In this document: piece after piece, positions 1-8,589 of the stretch
How the letters are laid out: the number at the start of each line of letters is the position of its first letter
How positions within the stretch are numbered: the stretch's first letter is position 1
NCBI RefSeq assembly: GCF_004118975.1
Contig: NZ_CP035376.1
Location: 372,001 to 436,000, forward strand
Origin: Luteimonas sp. YGD11-2
GTDB lineage: Bacteria > Pseudomonadota > Gammaproteobacteria > Xanthomonadales > Xanthomonadaceae
Direction of reading: 5' to 3'
DNA: 64,000 bases
Translations under genes and position numbers: made by a program
Notes under the pieces: generated by a model
What the model saw: only the letters and a program-made list of their open reading frames with translations
Databases searched by the model: none
Told to the model about the DNA's origin: nothing

Positions 1-76
1 GGCGCCGGAGCGGCTGGCGATGCGCGACGCGTGGACGACGACCGGGCGCCGCGTGCGACGCCAGACGACCACGGCG
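1..76. other. Left edge, no assignable gene
   Basis: One plus-strand frame is open from the first base to a stop at 91-93 and could be the tail of a gene that lies outside the window, converging on the EAL gene. Another frame stays open to about 910 but only mirrors the EAL gene. The 30-residue tail is Ala/Asp/Arg-rich with no recognisable motif, so no gene is called. Confidence 0.15.
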
Positions 77-1717
77 CTATTCCGCCGGCCTGACAGGTCC
101 GCCGGCGTCTCCGGCGTTGCCTTCGCCGATCGCGGGGCTGTCGAGCGCGCCCTCTGCCGCGGCCGCCTCCAGCGCGGCCAGCAGCGCCGGCATCGGCATC
201 GACTTCGCGTACAGCCAGCCCTGGCCGTAGCGCACGCCGCGTTCGTGCAGGAAGCGGGCCTGCTCCGCGGTCTCGATGCCTTCGGCCACCACGTCCAGGC
301 CGAGCGTGCTGGCCATGCCGATGATGTGCACGGCGACATCGCTGGTGGGTGCATCGGTGCCCACGGTGTCGACGAACGACTTGTCGATCTTGAGCGTGTC
401 GATGTCGAACGTGCCCAGGTACGAGAGCCCGGAATAGCCGGTGCCGAAGTCGTCGATGGCGGCGCGCAGGCCGAGCGCGCGGATCCCGGCGAGCACGTGC
501 CGGGTGGCTTCGACGGTCAGCAGGCCGCGCTCGGTGGCCTCCACCGCGAGGTTGTGCGGCGCGATGTCGGGCAGGCGGGTGAGCGCGTGCAGCTGCTGGA
601 CGATGGCATCCGACGCAAGGTCGGACGCCGACAGGTTGATGCTCAGGCGGAAGTCCGGGTGCTTGCGGAACAGTGCCGGGGTTTCCGCGGCGATGATCGC
701 CAGCACGCGCCCGGTGATGCGCTCGATCAGGCCGCTGTCCTCGGCCGCGGGGATGAACATGTCGGGCCGGATCAGCATGCCGTCGGCGCGCCGCCAGCGG
801 ATCAGCGCCTCCGCGCCCACCCAGCGCCCGCTGGCCAGCTCGACGATCGGCTGGTATTCGAGGAAGAACTCGTCGGCATCGAGCGCGGCGCGCATCACTG
901 CCGGCAGTGAGCGCTGCACGCGCAGGTGCCAAAGCAGGGCCAGCCACAGCAGCAGCCCGACCAGCGCACCCACCGGCACCAGCGTCCACGCAAGGGTGCG
1001 AGTGCGCGCCTCGATCCGCGCCACCGGCGCGGCGGCGAATGCCAGCAGCTGCCAGTCCGCGGAGTGGTACAGGGTGACCATCTGCCCGCCGTCGAGGAAC
1101 CGCGCGGTCCCGTCGGGGCCGGGGGTGCGTTCGAGCCATTCCGGCTGGAAGCGGCCGCGCACCGCCAGCGGCACGTGCCCGGGCAGGCTCAGCAGGCCCA
1201 CCGAAGGGTCGTCGGCGCTCTGCACCAGGTTGGTGAACATCTCCGGGTGCACCAGCGTTGCGGTGCCGCTGTGCTCGGCCATCAGCAGGTCGGTGTCCGG
1301 GATCATCGGCAGGCGCACGCGCGGGCGCATGCGGTCGCCCTGCACGCTGGTGAACGCGGCAGGCCCGAGCGGGATGCCGTCGCCGTGGTCACCCAGCGAC
1401 GAGCACACCAGGCGGTCGTTCTCCACATAGCCCACCGCCTGCAGGTAGGTGGAGCCGAGGTCGATCGACCACATCAGCGCCAGCTTGTCCGGCGTGCACG
1501 GGTGGTCGGGCGGGAGCGCGGCCAGCCGCTCGGTGGCTTCCTGCGACTGTCTTGCGATCACCGCGGTGCGCGCCAGCACCGCCCGTGCCAGCTGTTCGAC
1601 GCGCTCGAACTCGGTGTTGCGCGCCAGGTGCTGGGCCAGATACAGGGACCCTGCAAGCGGAACGCCGAACACCAGCGCCGCGGCCCCGATGAGCCTGATC
1701 ATCCTTGCCAGCTGCAT
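77..1717 (-). CDS. CSS-motif EAL-domain c-di-GMP phosphodiesterase, membrane-bound
   Basis: Predicted 546-residue inner-membrane phosphodiesterase that would hydrolyse cyclic di-GMP. One membrane segment lies at about residues 6-28 and a second at 241-264. Between them is a periplasmic sensor with the CSS motif (Cys-Ser-Ser at 105-107) and a second cysteine at 74, the arrangement in which a redox-active disulfide controls activity in the CSS-EAL family. The cytoplasmic C-terminus is a full EAL domain: EALIR starts at 303, followed by the DDFGTGYS loop, the lysine of 'LKIDKSF' and the EGIET element, so catalysis looks intact. The start at 1717 is chosen because the signal-anchor begins there; the frame stays open 38 codons further upstream but that part is Arg/Pro-rich and unlike a protein N-terminus. 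Confidence 0.9.
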   Translation of the reverse strand: MQLARMIRLIGAAALVFGVPLAGSLYLAQHLARNTEFERVEQLARAVLARTAVIARQSQEATERLAALPPDHPCTPDKLALMWSIDLGSTYLQAVGYVENDRLVCSSLGDHGDGIPLGPAAFTSVQGDRMRPRVRLPMIPDTDLLMAEHSGTATLVHPEMFTNLVQSADDPSVGLLSLPGHVPLAVRGRFQPEWLERTPGPDGTARFLDGGQMVTLYHSADWQLLAFAAAPVARIEARTRTLAWTLVPVGALVGLLLWLALLWHLRVQRSLPAVMRAALDADEFFLEYQPIVELASGRWVGAEALIRWRRADGMLIRPDMFIPAAEDSGLIERITGRVLAIIAAETPALFRKHPDFRLSINLSASDLASDAIVQQLHALTRLPDIAPHNLAVEATERGLLTVEATRHVLAGIRALGLRAAIDDFGTGYSGLSYLGTFDIDTLKIDKSFVDTVGTDAPTSDVAVHIIGMASTLGLDVVAEGIETAEQARFLHERGVRYGQGWLYAKSMPMPALLAALEAAAAEGALDSPAIGEGNAGDAGGPVRPAE

Positions 1718-2103
1718 GGTTCTCCGACCCGGGTGGATGCAGTTCGGCCGCCTACCATGGCATCCCCGGGGCCCGGGGTTAAGTGAACCGTGCAAAGCCG
1801 GCCGCTCACGGGTGGTCGGATGCTGACGCATTCATCCGGCACCGCTGCCGTCCGCGAACGGCGTGCCGCAGCTGCGATGGCGGTCACACACGGGCAGGTC
1901 CGTGCCGGGTGCGGGCCGGGCGGCGGCGCGGAGGCCGGCGCGCCGGCGGTTGATCGCCACGCCGCAGCCCCCATCCCTGTGGTATCGCGCCCCCCGGCGT
2001 ACCCCGCGCCACGCGCCGCCATCCCGGAGCCCTGCATGTTGCTGATCCCGACCCCTGCCATCGCCTGCGCCCGCACGCCCGCCCCGCGCGTGGAGCCGCG
2101 GCG
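1718..2103. other. 386-bp intergenic region between divergent genes
   Basis: This region separates the divergent CSS-EAL and luciferase-like genes. It contains a 15-nt GC palindrome-like block at 1764-1778 and otherwise very GC-rich sequence. Frames are open here but have no start with a ribosome-binding site and no protein-like composition. I see no convincing promoter hexamers or RNA gene. Confidence 0.5.
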
Positions 2104-3117
<1,014 letters not shown>

Positions 3118-3206
3118 CCGCCGCGCCGCCTGTCGCGTGCAGGCGGCGCTGATGGCGCCGACGGCGGGTTGGGCTAGAGTCGCGGTCCGGCCCCTCCGGT
3201 CACGAC

Positions 3207-4997
3207 ATGCTGCAACGCCTGCAACTGCCTCGCACCTACCGCTTCGACCGCGCCCTGCTGGGGGTGCTGATCGCAAGCTCCGCCTGGCTGGCCCTGACCT
3301 TTGCGCGCGGGCCGGGCGAACTGGCCGCGGTGTGGGTGGGCAACGGCCTGCTTGCCGGCTGGCTGCTGACCCGGCGTACCCGCACCTGGCCGGGCTATCT
3401 GGCGGTGGCGTACGCGGCGGAACTGCCGGCGCGGCTGCTGGCGGGCGATGAACCGTCGTATGCGGCGCTGATCGCGCTGTGCAACGCAGGCGAGGCGCTG
3501 CTGGTGGCCGCCATCATCCGCAGCCGTGTTCCCGACATCCGCAATCCGCGCGACTGGATGCATCTGGGCGGCATCGCGACCGCCGCCACGCTGGTGGCCT
3601 GTGCGGTGTCCGGGCTTGCGGCGGCCACGGTCGCCAACGGCATGCACGGACAGCCGTTCGGCATCGCGTTCGAGAGCTGGTATGCCGCGCACGTGGTGGG
3701 GATGGTGATCGTGGCCACCACCACGCTGGTTGCCCAGCGCCGCGGCCGCGGCATGTTCACGATGGGCGGCGGCTGGAGCCTGATGGCGACCATGGCGGTG
3801 CTTGTGGTGGTGGCCATTGCGATCTTTGTCAGTACCTACCCGGTGCTGTTTCTTGCGTACCCGGCGCTGCTGCTGGTCGCGGTGCGCCATCAGTTCGTCG
3901 GGGTGGCGCTGGGGGTGATCGCGCTGGGGCTGATCGGCGCCTACGCCACCCACCTCGGCTTCGGCCCCCTGTGGCTGCCCGGCCTCGACGACGGCGGCCG
4001 CATCGCGCTGCTGCAGCTGTACCTGGCCGGTGGCTGCCTGATGACCATCCCGATGAGCCTGGCAATGACCGAGCGCCAGCGCCTGGCCCGCCAGCTTGCG
4101 GAAAGCGAGCGCCGTTACCGCATGCTGGCCGAGCATTCGCATGACCTCATCGCCCGCGTGCGTGCCGATGGCGAGCTGCTGTACGCGTCACCGGCGGCCG
4201 CCGAGATGTTCGGCTGGACACCGGCGGAAATGCTGGGCTCGCGCTGGGAGATCCTGCATCCCGAGGACCGCACGCTGCAGCAGCAGGCGATGGCCGCGGT
4301 GCTGGCCAGCGGCGAGCCGCGCACGGACGTCTACCGGGTGCAGCATCGCGATGGCCGCTTCGTGTGGGTCGAGGGTGTCTGGCGCCCGATCCCGGCCGAT
4401 GACGGCAGCGACCGTGTCGACGTCATGCTCAACGCACGCGACGTCACCGCGCGGGTCGCGGCCGAACAGGCGCTCGAGGAGAGCCGGCGTGAACTGGAAC
4501 GGCTGGCGCGCGTGGATGCACTCACCAATCTCGCCAACCGCCGCCAGTTCGATGAGCGTTTCGAGCAGGCGCTCGGCCGGCTGCAGCGGCACGGCACGCC
4601 GGTGGCGGTGCTGTGCATGGACATCGACCACTTCAAGCGCATCAACGACGGCCATGGCCATGCCGCCGGCGACGCGGTGCTGCAGCAGTTCGCGCAGCGC
4701 CTGTCCGGCGCGGTGCGTGCGACCGACCTGGTGGCGCGCCTCGGCGGCGACGAGTTCACCATCCTGGTGGAGAACCCCGCGCCCGGCACCGCCGAAGCCA
4801 TCGCCCGCAAGATCATCGACGCCTGCAACGCGCAGGCGCTCGATGCCGACGGCACCGCGCTGCGCATCACCACCAGCATCGGCATCGCCTACGCCACCCG
4901 GCCGGTGGATGCGGTGACCCTGATGGCGCAGGCAGACGCCGCGCTGTATGCGGCCAAGGATGCCGGCCGCAACGGCTACCGGGTGCACGCGGACTGA
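3207..4997 (+). CDS. MASE1-PAS-GGDEF diguanylate cyclase
   Basis: 596-residue membrane-anchored diguanylate cyclase that should make cyclic di-GMP from GTP. The N-terminal ~290 residues form a multi-pass MASE1 sensor with about eight hydrophobic segments. A PAS domain follows at about 300-420 ('YRMLAEHSHDLIARV'), with a PAC-like end, then the GGDEF domain. The catalytic motif GGDEF is at 513-517. An RATD sequence at 504-507 sits exactly five residues upstream and is an intact inhibitory I-site, so product inhibition is likely. The start at 3207 has a plausible upstream 'cctccgg' region and is immediately followed by the first membrane segment. It is one of three c-di-GMP proteins within 13 kb, but not in an operon with them. 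Confidence 0.93.
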   Translation: MLQRLQLPRTYRFDRALLGVLIASSAWLALTFARGPGELAAVWVGNGLLAGWLLTRRTRTWPGYLAVAYAAELPARLLAGDEPSYAALIALCNAGEALLVAAIIRSRVPDIRNPRDWMHLGGIATAATLVACAVSGLAAATVANGMHGQPFGIAFESWYAAHVVGMVIVATTTLVAQRRGRGMFTMGGGWSLMATMAVLVVVAIAIFVSTYPVLFLAYPALLLVAVRHQFVGVALGVIALGLIGAYATHLGFGPLWLPGLDDGGRIALLQLYLAGGCLMTIPMSLAMTERQRLARQLAESERRYRMLAEHSHDLIARVRADGELLYASPAAAEMFGWTPAEMLGSRWEILHPEDRTLQQQAMAAVLASGEPRTDVYRVQHRDGRFVWVEGVWRPIPADDGSDRVDVMLNARDVTARVAAEQALEESRRELERLARVDALTNLANRRQFDERFEQALGRLQRHGTPVAVLCMDIDHFKRINDGHGHAAGDAVLQQFAQRLSGAVRATDLVARLGGDEFTILVENPAPGTAEAIARKIIDACNAQALDADGTALRITTSIGIAYATRPVDAVTLMAQADAALYAAKDAGRNGYRVHAD

Positions 4998-5173
4998 GCG
5001 CGTGAAGCGCCGGGCTGCACCCGCTGCGCCTCGACCGCTGTTCGCACGCCGCGGGTTGGCCGACCGGTCAACGCACGGTTTGCGCCGCGACGCTGTTGCA
5101 CCGATGCCGGCTCTTGGCGCGGCGCTCACCGCGGCGCGCCTACCGTTGCCACCCCATCCCCCGACACCGCGCC

Positions 5174-5929
5174 ATGCACGCAGCCATCCCACAGGTGTTT
5201 TCCGCGCCCGTCGGTACCGGGCTGGTGGCGCCTGCGCAGGAGCCGCTGCGTGCCCGGGCGGCGCCGCGCAGCGCCGATGCCGTGGTCGCGCATCCCGCGT
5301 GGTGCGACGGGCTGCCGCAGCTCGATGCCGATCGCCTGTTCGCGTCGGCCACCCGCGTGGTGCTGGTCGCGCCCCGGCCGGGCGATGGTGTGCAGGCGGC
5401 CGGTGGCCTGCTCGCCGCCGCGGCCCGGCGCGCACTGCCGGTGTGGGTCTGGGTGCTGACCGATGGCGAGGGCCAGGCCAACGCCGCGCGCTGGCGGCCA
5501 CGGCTCGATAACGCCCTTGATGCCCTCGACGTGCGCAGCGGTGGCATCGAACGCTTCCGCCTGCCGGTCGGCAGCCTCAACGCGCAACGGGATGTGCTCG
5601 GCGACCGCCTGCGTCGCCTGCTGCAGCCCGGCGACGTGGTGCTGGCACCGCAGCCCTCGGATGACACGGGAGATGAGGCGGCCGTGGCACACGCAGTGAG
5701 TGCCGCCGCGACCTGCAGCGGATGCGTGCGCCTTGGCGTCCCACTCCACGACGGCTGGCCCGCGCCTTCGCTGCTGGCGTCGCGACAGTTGCGGCGCTTC
5801 GAACTCGACCCCGACCTCGTCGCCCGCAAGCGCGCCGCATGGCAGGCGTTCGGCGGCGCCCCAGCCGCCGCGGCATTGGCCGCGCCCGCCCCACCACGCA
5901 CCGACATCGAGATCGTCGCCCTCGGCTGA
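5174..5929 (+). CDS. PIG-L-like protein with degenerate metal site
   Basis: 251-residue protein that aligns by eye with the PIG-L/LmbE deacetylase fold: a hydrophobic strand, the 'GGLLAAAARR' helix, then 'VLTDGEGQ'. The normal zinc motif A-H-P-D-D-E is replaced by A-P-R-P-G-D-G near residue 70. The second ligand region, normally H-P-D-H, reads 'PSDDTGDEAAVAHA'. The metal-binding His and Asp therefore appear lost, which suggests a pseudoenzyme or a changed substrate. I chose ATG 5174; an in-frame ATG at 5096 would add 26 Arg-rich residues. No Shine-Dalgarno is obvious for either. The residue comparison uses family knowledge from memory. Confidence 0.6.
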   Translation: MHAAIPQVFSAPVGTGLVAPAQEPLRARAAPRSADAVVAHPAWCDGLPQLDADRLFASATRVVLVAPRPGDGVQAAGGLLAAAARRALPVWVWVLTDGEGQANAARWRPRLDNALDALDVRSGGIERFRLPVGSLNAQRDVLGDRLRRLLQPGDVVLAPQPSDDTGDEAAVAHAVSAAATCSGCVRLGVPLHDGWPAPSLLASRQLRRFELDPDLVARKRAAWQAFGGAPAAAALAAPAPPRTDIEIVALG

Positions 5930-6084
5930 CGCCACAATCCGGCGAGGTGGCCCGGACACGCCAGGTGCATTGGGGCTGGCGTCCCCGACCCGGAAGCAGG
6001 CGCTGCTGCCATCGCATCGTCCACTTCGCAACCCGTGGCGACCCCACTCCGCCGCGCGCCTCCAACCGTGGCAACATACGCGTC

Positions 6085-6098
6085 TGTAACCGTTTTCA
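6085..6098 (+). promoter_or_regulatory. LacI-family-type operator upstream of the GH3 gene
   Basis: The 14-mer TGTAACCGTTTTCA is a pseudo-palindrome centred on CG (half-sites TGtAAcC / GtTTtCA), the form bound by many LacI-family repressors. It ends 11 nt before the chosen GTG start of the glucosidase and just upstream of its GGAG ribosome-binding site. No LacI-type regulator is encoded in the window. A related site lies at 21951-21964. Confidence 0.5.
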
Positions 6099-6109
6099 AC
6101 GGAGTGGAA

Positions 6110-8296
6110 GTGGAGCGTTCGCACCGCATCGATGCCCTGATCGCGCGGATGACGATGGAGGAGAAGGTCGGCCAGCTCGGCTGCTTCGCCGACATGCACC
6201 GGCCGTTCGCGGCCGACGTCAACCCGGAAGTCGCCGCCCAGAGCGCGCACGAGGTGCTGGCCGAGGTGCGCGCCGGGCGCGTGGGCACGCTGTTCAACGG
6301 CGTCGGCGCGGCGCTGGGCCGCGAGGCGCAGCGCATCGCGGTGGAGGAGTCGCGGCTGGGCATCCCGCTGCTGTTCGCCGCCGACGTGATCCACGGCATG
6401 CGCACGGTGTTTCCGATCCCGCTGGGGGAGGCGGCGAGTTTCGAGCCCGACCTGGCGCGGCGTACCGCGCGCGCGGCCGCCATCGAGGCCACCGCCGCCG
6501 GCCTGCACTGGACGTTCGCGCCGGCGGTCGACATCGCCCGCGACCAGCGCTGGGGCCGTGGCGCCGAAGGCTCCGGCGAGGACGTGCTGCTGGGCTGCGC
6601 GTTCGGCGCGGCGCGCGTGCGCGGCTTCCAGGGCGACGACCTGCGCGCGGAGGCTGCGCTGCTGGCCACCCCGAAACACTTCGCCGCCTACGGTGGCGCG
6701 GCGGCGGGGCTGGACTACAGCCAGGTCGACATCTCCGCGCAAACCCTGCGCGACGTGCACCTGCCGCCGTTCCGCGCCTGCATCGAGGCCGGCGCACTCA
6801 CGCTGATGAGCGCCTTCAACGACATCAACGGCATCCCGGCCAGCGCCAACCGCTGGCTGCTGACCGACCTGCTGCGCACCGAGTGGGGCTTCGACGGGCT
6901 GGTGATCGGCGACTACACGGCCGACATGGAACTCATCGCCCACGGCTATGCCGCTGACGAGCGCGATGCCACCCGGCTGGCGTTCACCGCCGGCCTCGAC
7001 ATCAGCATGCAGAGCGGTTTCTACCGCGACCATCTGCCGGCGCTGGTGGCCGATGGCGTGGTGGACCCGGCGCAGCTCGACGCCTCGGTGCGGCGGGTGC
7101 TGGAGCTGAAGGACCGGTTGGGCCTGTTCGACAACCCGTACCGCTCGCTCGATCCGCAGCGCGAGGCCGATACCTCGCATCGCGAGGCCCACGAGGCACT
7201 GGCGCGTGATGCCGCGCGCCGCTCGATCGTGCTGCTGAAGAATGATGGCGGCGTGCTGCCGCTGCGCAGGGCGGGGCAGCGGATCGCGCTGATCGGCCCG
7301 ATGGCGGAGGACCGCGACAACCTCGAAGGCTGCTGGGTGCTGTTCGGCGACCGCGAGCGCTACGTGGACCTGGTGACCGGCATGCGTGCCGCGCTCGAGG
7401 ACGCCGATGCGCTCACCGTGTGCGCGGGCAGCGGGCTGGAGGAGGCGATCCCCGGCGGCATCGACGCCGCGGTCGCGGCCGCGCGCGCCGCCGACGTGGT
7501 GGTGCTGGCACTGGGCGAGCCGCAGCGTTACAGCGGCGAGGCGCAGTCGCGGGTGTCGATCACCCTGCCGCCGGCGCAGCAGGCGCTGGCCGATGCTGTG
7601 GTGGCTGCGGGCACGCCGGTGGTGGTGCTGCTGCGCCACGGCCGCGCATTGGCGCTTGAAGGCGGGGTGCGCGATGCACACGCGATCCTCGCCTGCTGGT
7701 TCCTCGGCAGCCAGACCGGCCATGCCACCGCCGACGTGCTGTTCGGCGGCTACAACCCGTCGGCGCGGCTGCCTGTGAGCTTTCCGCATCACTCCGGGCA
7801 GCAGCCGTACTTCTATGCGCACCCGCGCTCGGGGCGGCCGGAACTGCCGGGCGTCACCGAGTTCAAGAACCGCTGGCGTGAGTGCACCAACGCCGCGCTG
7901 TATCCGTTCGGCCACGGGCTGTCGTACACCACGTTCGAATACGCCACGCCGCGGCTGTCGACCACGCGGCTGGCCTGGGACGGAACCCTGATCGCCAGTG
8001 TCGCGGTCACCAACACCGGTGCGGTGTCGGGCGAGGAGGTCGTGCAGCTGTATATCCACGACCGCGTCGCCAGCCGGGTGCGCCCGGTGCGGGAGCTGAA
8101 GGCCTTCCGCAAGGTGGCGATCGCGCCGGGGGAGACGGTGGAAGTCCGCTTCGAACTCGACCGTGCACAGCTGGCGTTTACCGACCCGGCGATGCGGTTC
8201 GAGGCGGAGCCCGGCACGTTCGGTCTGTGGCTGGCGCCGTCGTCGGTGGCCGGCGAGCCGGTGCGCTTCGAGTTGCTGGCGCCGGGCGCACTTTAG
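6110..8296 (+). CDS. Glycoside hydrolase family 3 beta-glucosidase-type enzyme
   Basis: 728-residue GH3 enzyme expected to release terminal beta-glucosyl (or xylosyl) residues from oligosaccharides. The N-terminal TIM-barrel domain ends in 'LVIGDYTAD', whose Asp is the expected nucleophile. A second alpha/beta domain carries 'VVLALGEPQRYSGEAQSR', and a fibronectin type III-like domain closes the protein ('GEEVVQLYIHDR'). There is no signal peptide, so it is probably cytoplasmic, unlike periplasmic BglX. GTG 6110 is preferred because GGAG at 6101-6104 is well placed and the operator at 6085-6098 would otherwise fall inside the gene; GTG 6104 and ATG 6035 are in frame. No transporter or TonB receptor is adjacent. 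Confidence 0.88.
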   Translation: MERSHRIDALIARMTMEEKVGQLGCFADMHRPFAADVNPEVAAQSAHEVLAEVRAGRVGTLFNGVGAALGREAQRIAVEESRLGIPLLFAADVIHGMRTVFPIPLGEAASFEPDLARRTARAAAIEATAAGLHWTFAPAVDIARDQRWGRGAEGSGEDVLLGCAFGAARVRGFQGDDLRAEAALLATPKHFAAYGGAAAGLDYSQVDISAQTLRDVHLPPFRACIEAGALTLMSAFNDINGIPASANRWLLTDLLRTEWGFDGLVIGDYTADMELIAHGYAADERDATRLAFTAGLDISMQSGFYRDHLPALVADGVVDPAQLDASVRRVLELKDRLGLFDNPYRSLDPQREADTSHREAHEALARDAARRSIVLLKNDGGVLPLRRAGQRIALIGPMAEDRDNLEGCWVLFGDRERYVDLVTGMRAALEDADALTVCAGSGLEEAIPGGIDAAVAAARAADVVVLALGEPQRYSGEAQSRVSITLPPAQQALADAVVAAGTPVVVLLRHGRALALEGGVRDAHAILACWFLGSQTGHATADVLFGGYNPSARLPVSFPHHSGQQPYFYAHPRSGRPELPGVTEFKNRWRECTNAALYPFGHGLSYTTFEYATPRLSTTRLAWDGTLIASVAVTNTGAVSGEEVVQLYIHDRVASRVRPVRELKAFRKVAIAPGETVEVRFELDRAQLAFTDPAMRFEAEPGTFGLWLAPSSVAGEPVRFELLAPGAL

Positions 8297-8352
8297 CCGC
8301 GCGGATCGCGTCACGCGTTACATCCGCGGTTGGAGGGTGCCCGCGCACCAAC

Positions 8353-8462
8353 CCTTCTCCCGCGTGCGGGAGAAGGTGCCCCGGAGGAGCGGATGAGGGG
8401 CGAGCAGGTGCGGTCGCTGCCCCGGCCCTCACCCCTGCCCCTCTCCCGCAGCGGGAGAGGGG
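8353..8462. repeat. Paired hairpin repeat (REP-like), copy 1
   Basis: Two hairpins in inverted arrangement: arms 8353-8363 / 8366-8376 (11 bp, core CTTCTCCCGC) and arms 8438-8448 / 8452-8462 (11 bp, core CCTCTCCCG). The space between holds an imperfect inverted copy of a 'GATGAGGGG' / 'CCCTCACCCC' tail. The same unit recurs at 46917-46960 and, as a pair, at 50854-50950. It fills most of the 293-bp gap between the GH3 gene and mrfA. It could act as a transcription or mRNA-stability element; that is inference. Confidence 0.8.
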
Positions 8463-8589
8463 TTCCAACGCCACCTCCAGCATGTTGGAGAGGACCAGGC
8501 CGTGGCCCGGATGGTTTCGTCTCCAGTCGCACCAGGCGAGACGGCCATCGCGTACAACGACCGCCCGCCGACGTAACCGACGTGCCCGC

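Noticed and set aside
3137..3451. A 104-codon frame overlapping the start of the GGDEF gene
   Set aside because: It is out of frame with a strongly supported gene and has no protein-like features.
8297..8589. Possible N-terminal extension of the helicase through the hairpin repeat
   Set aside because: The frame is open back to 7882, but it would run through the GH3 gene and the repeat with no conserved sequence, so mrfA was started at TTG 8590.
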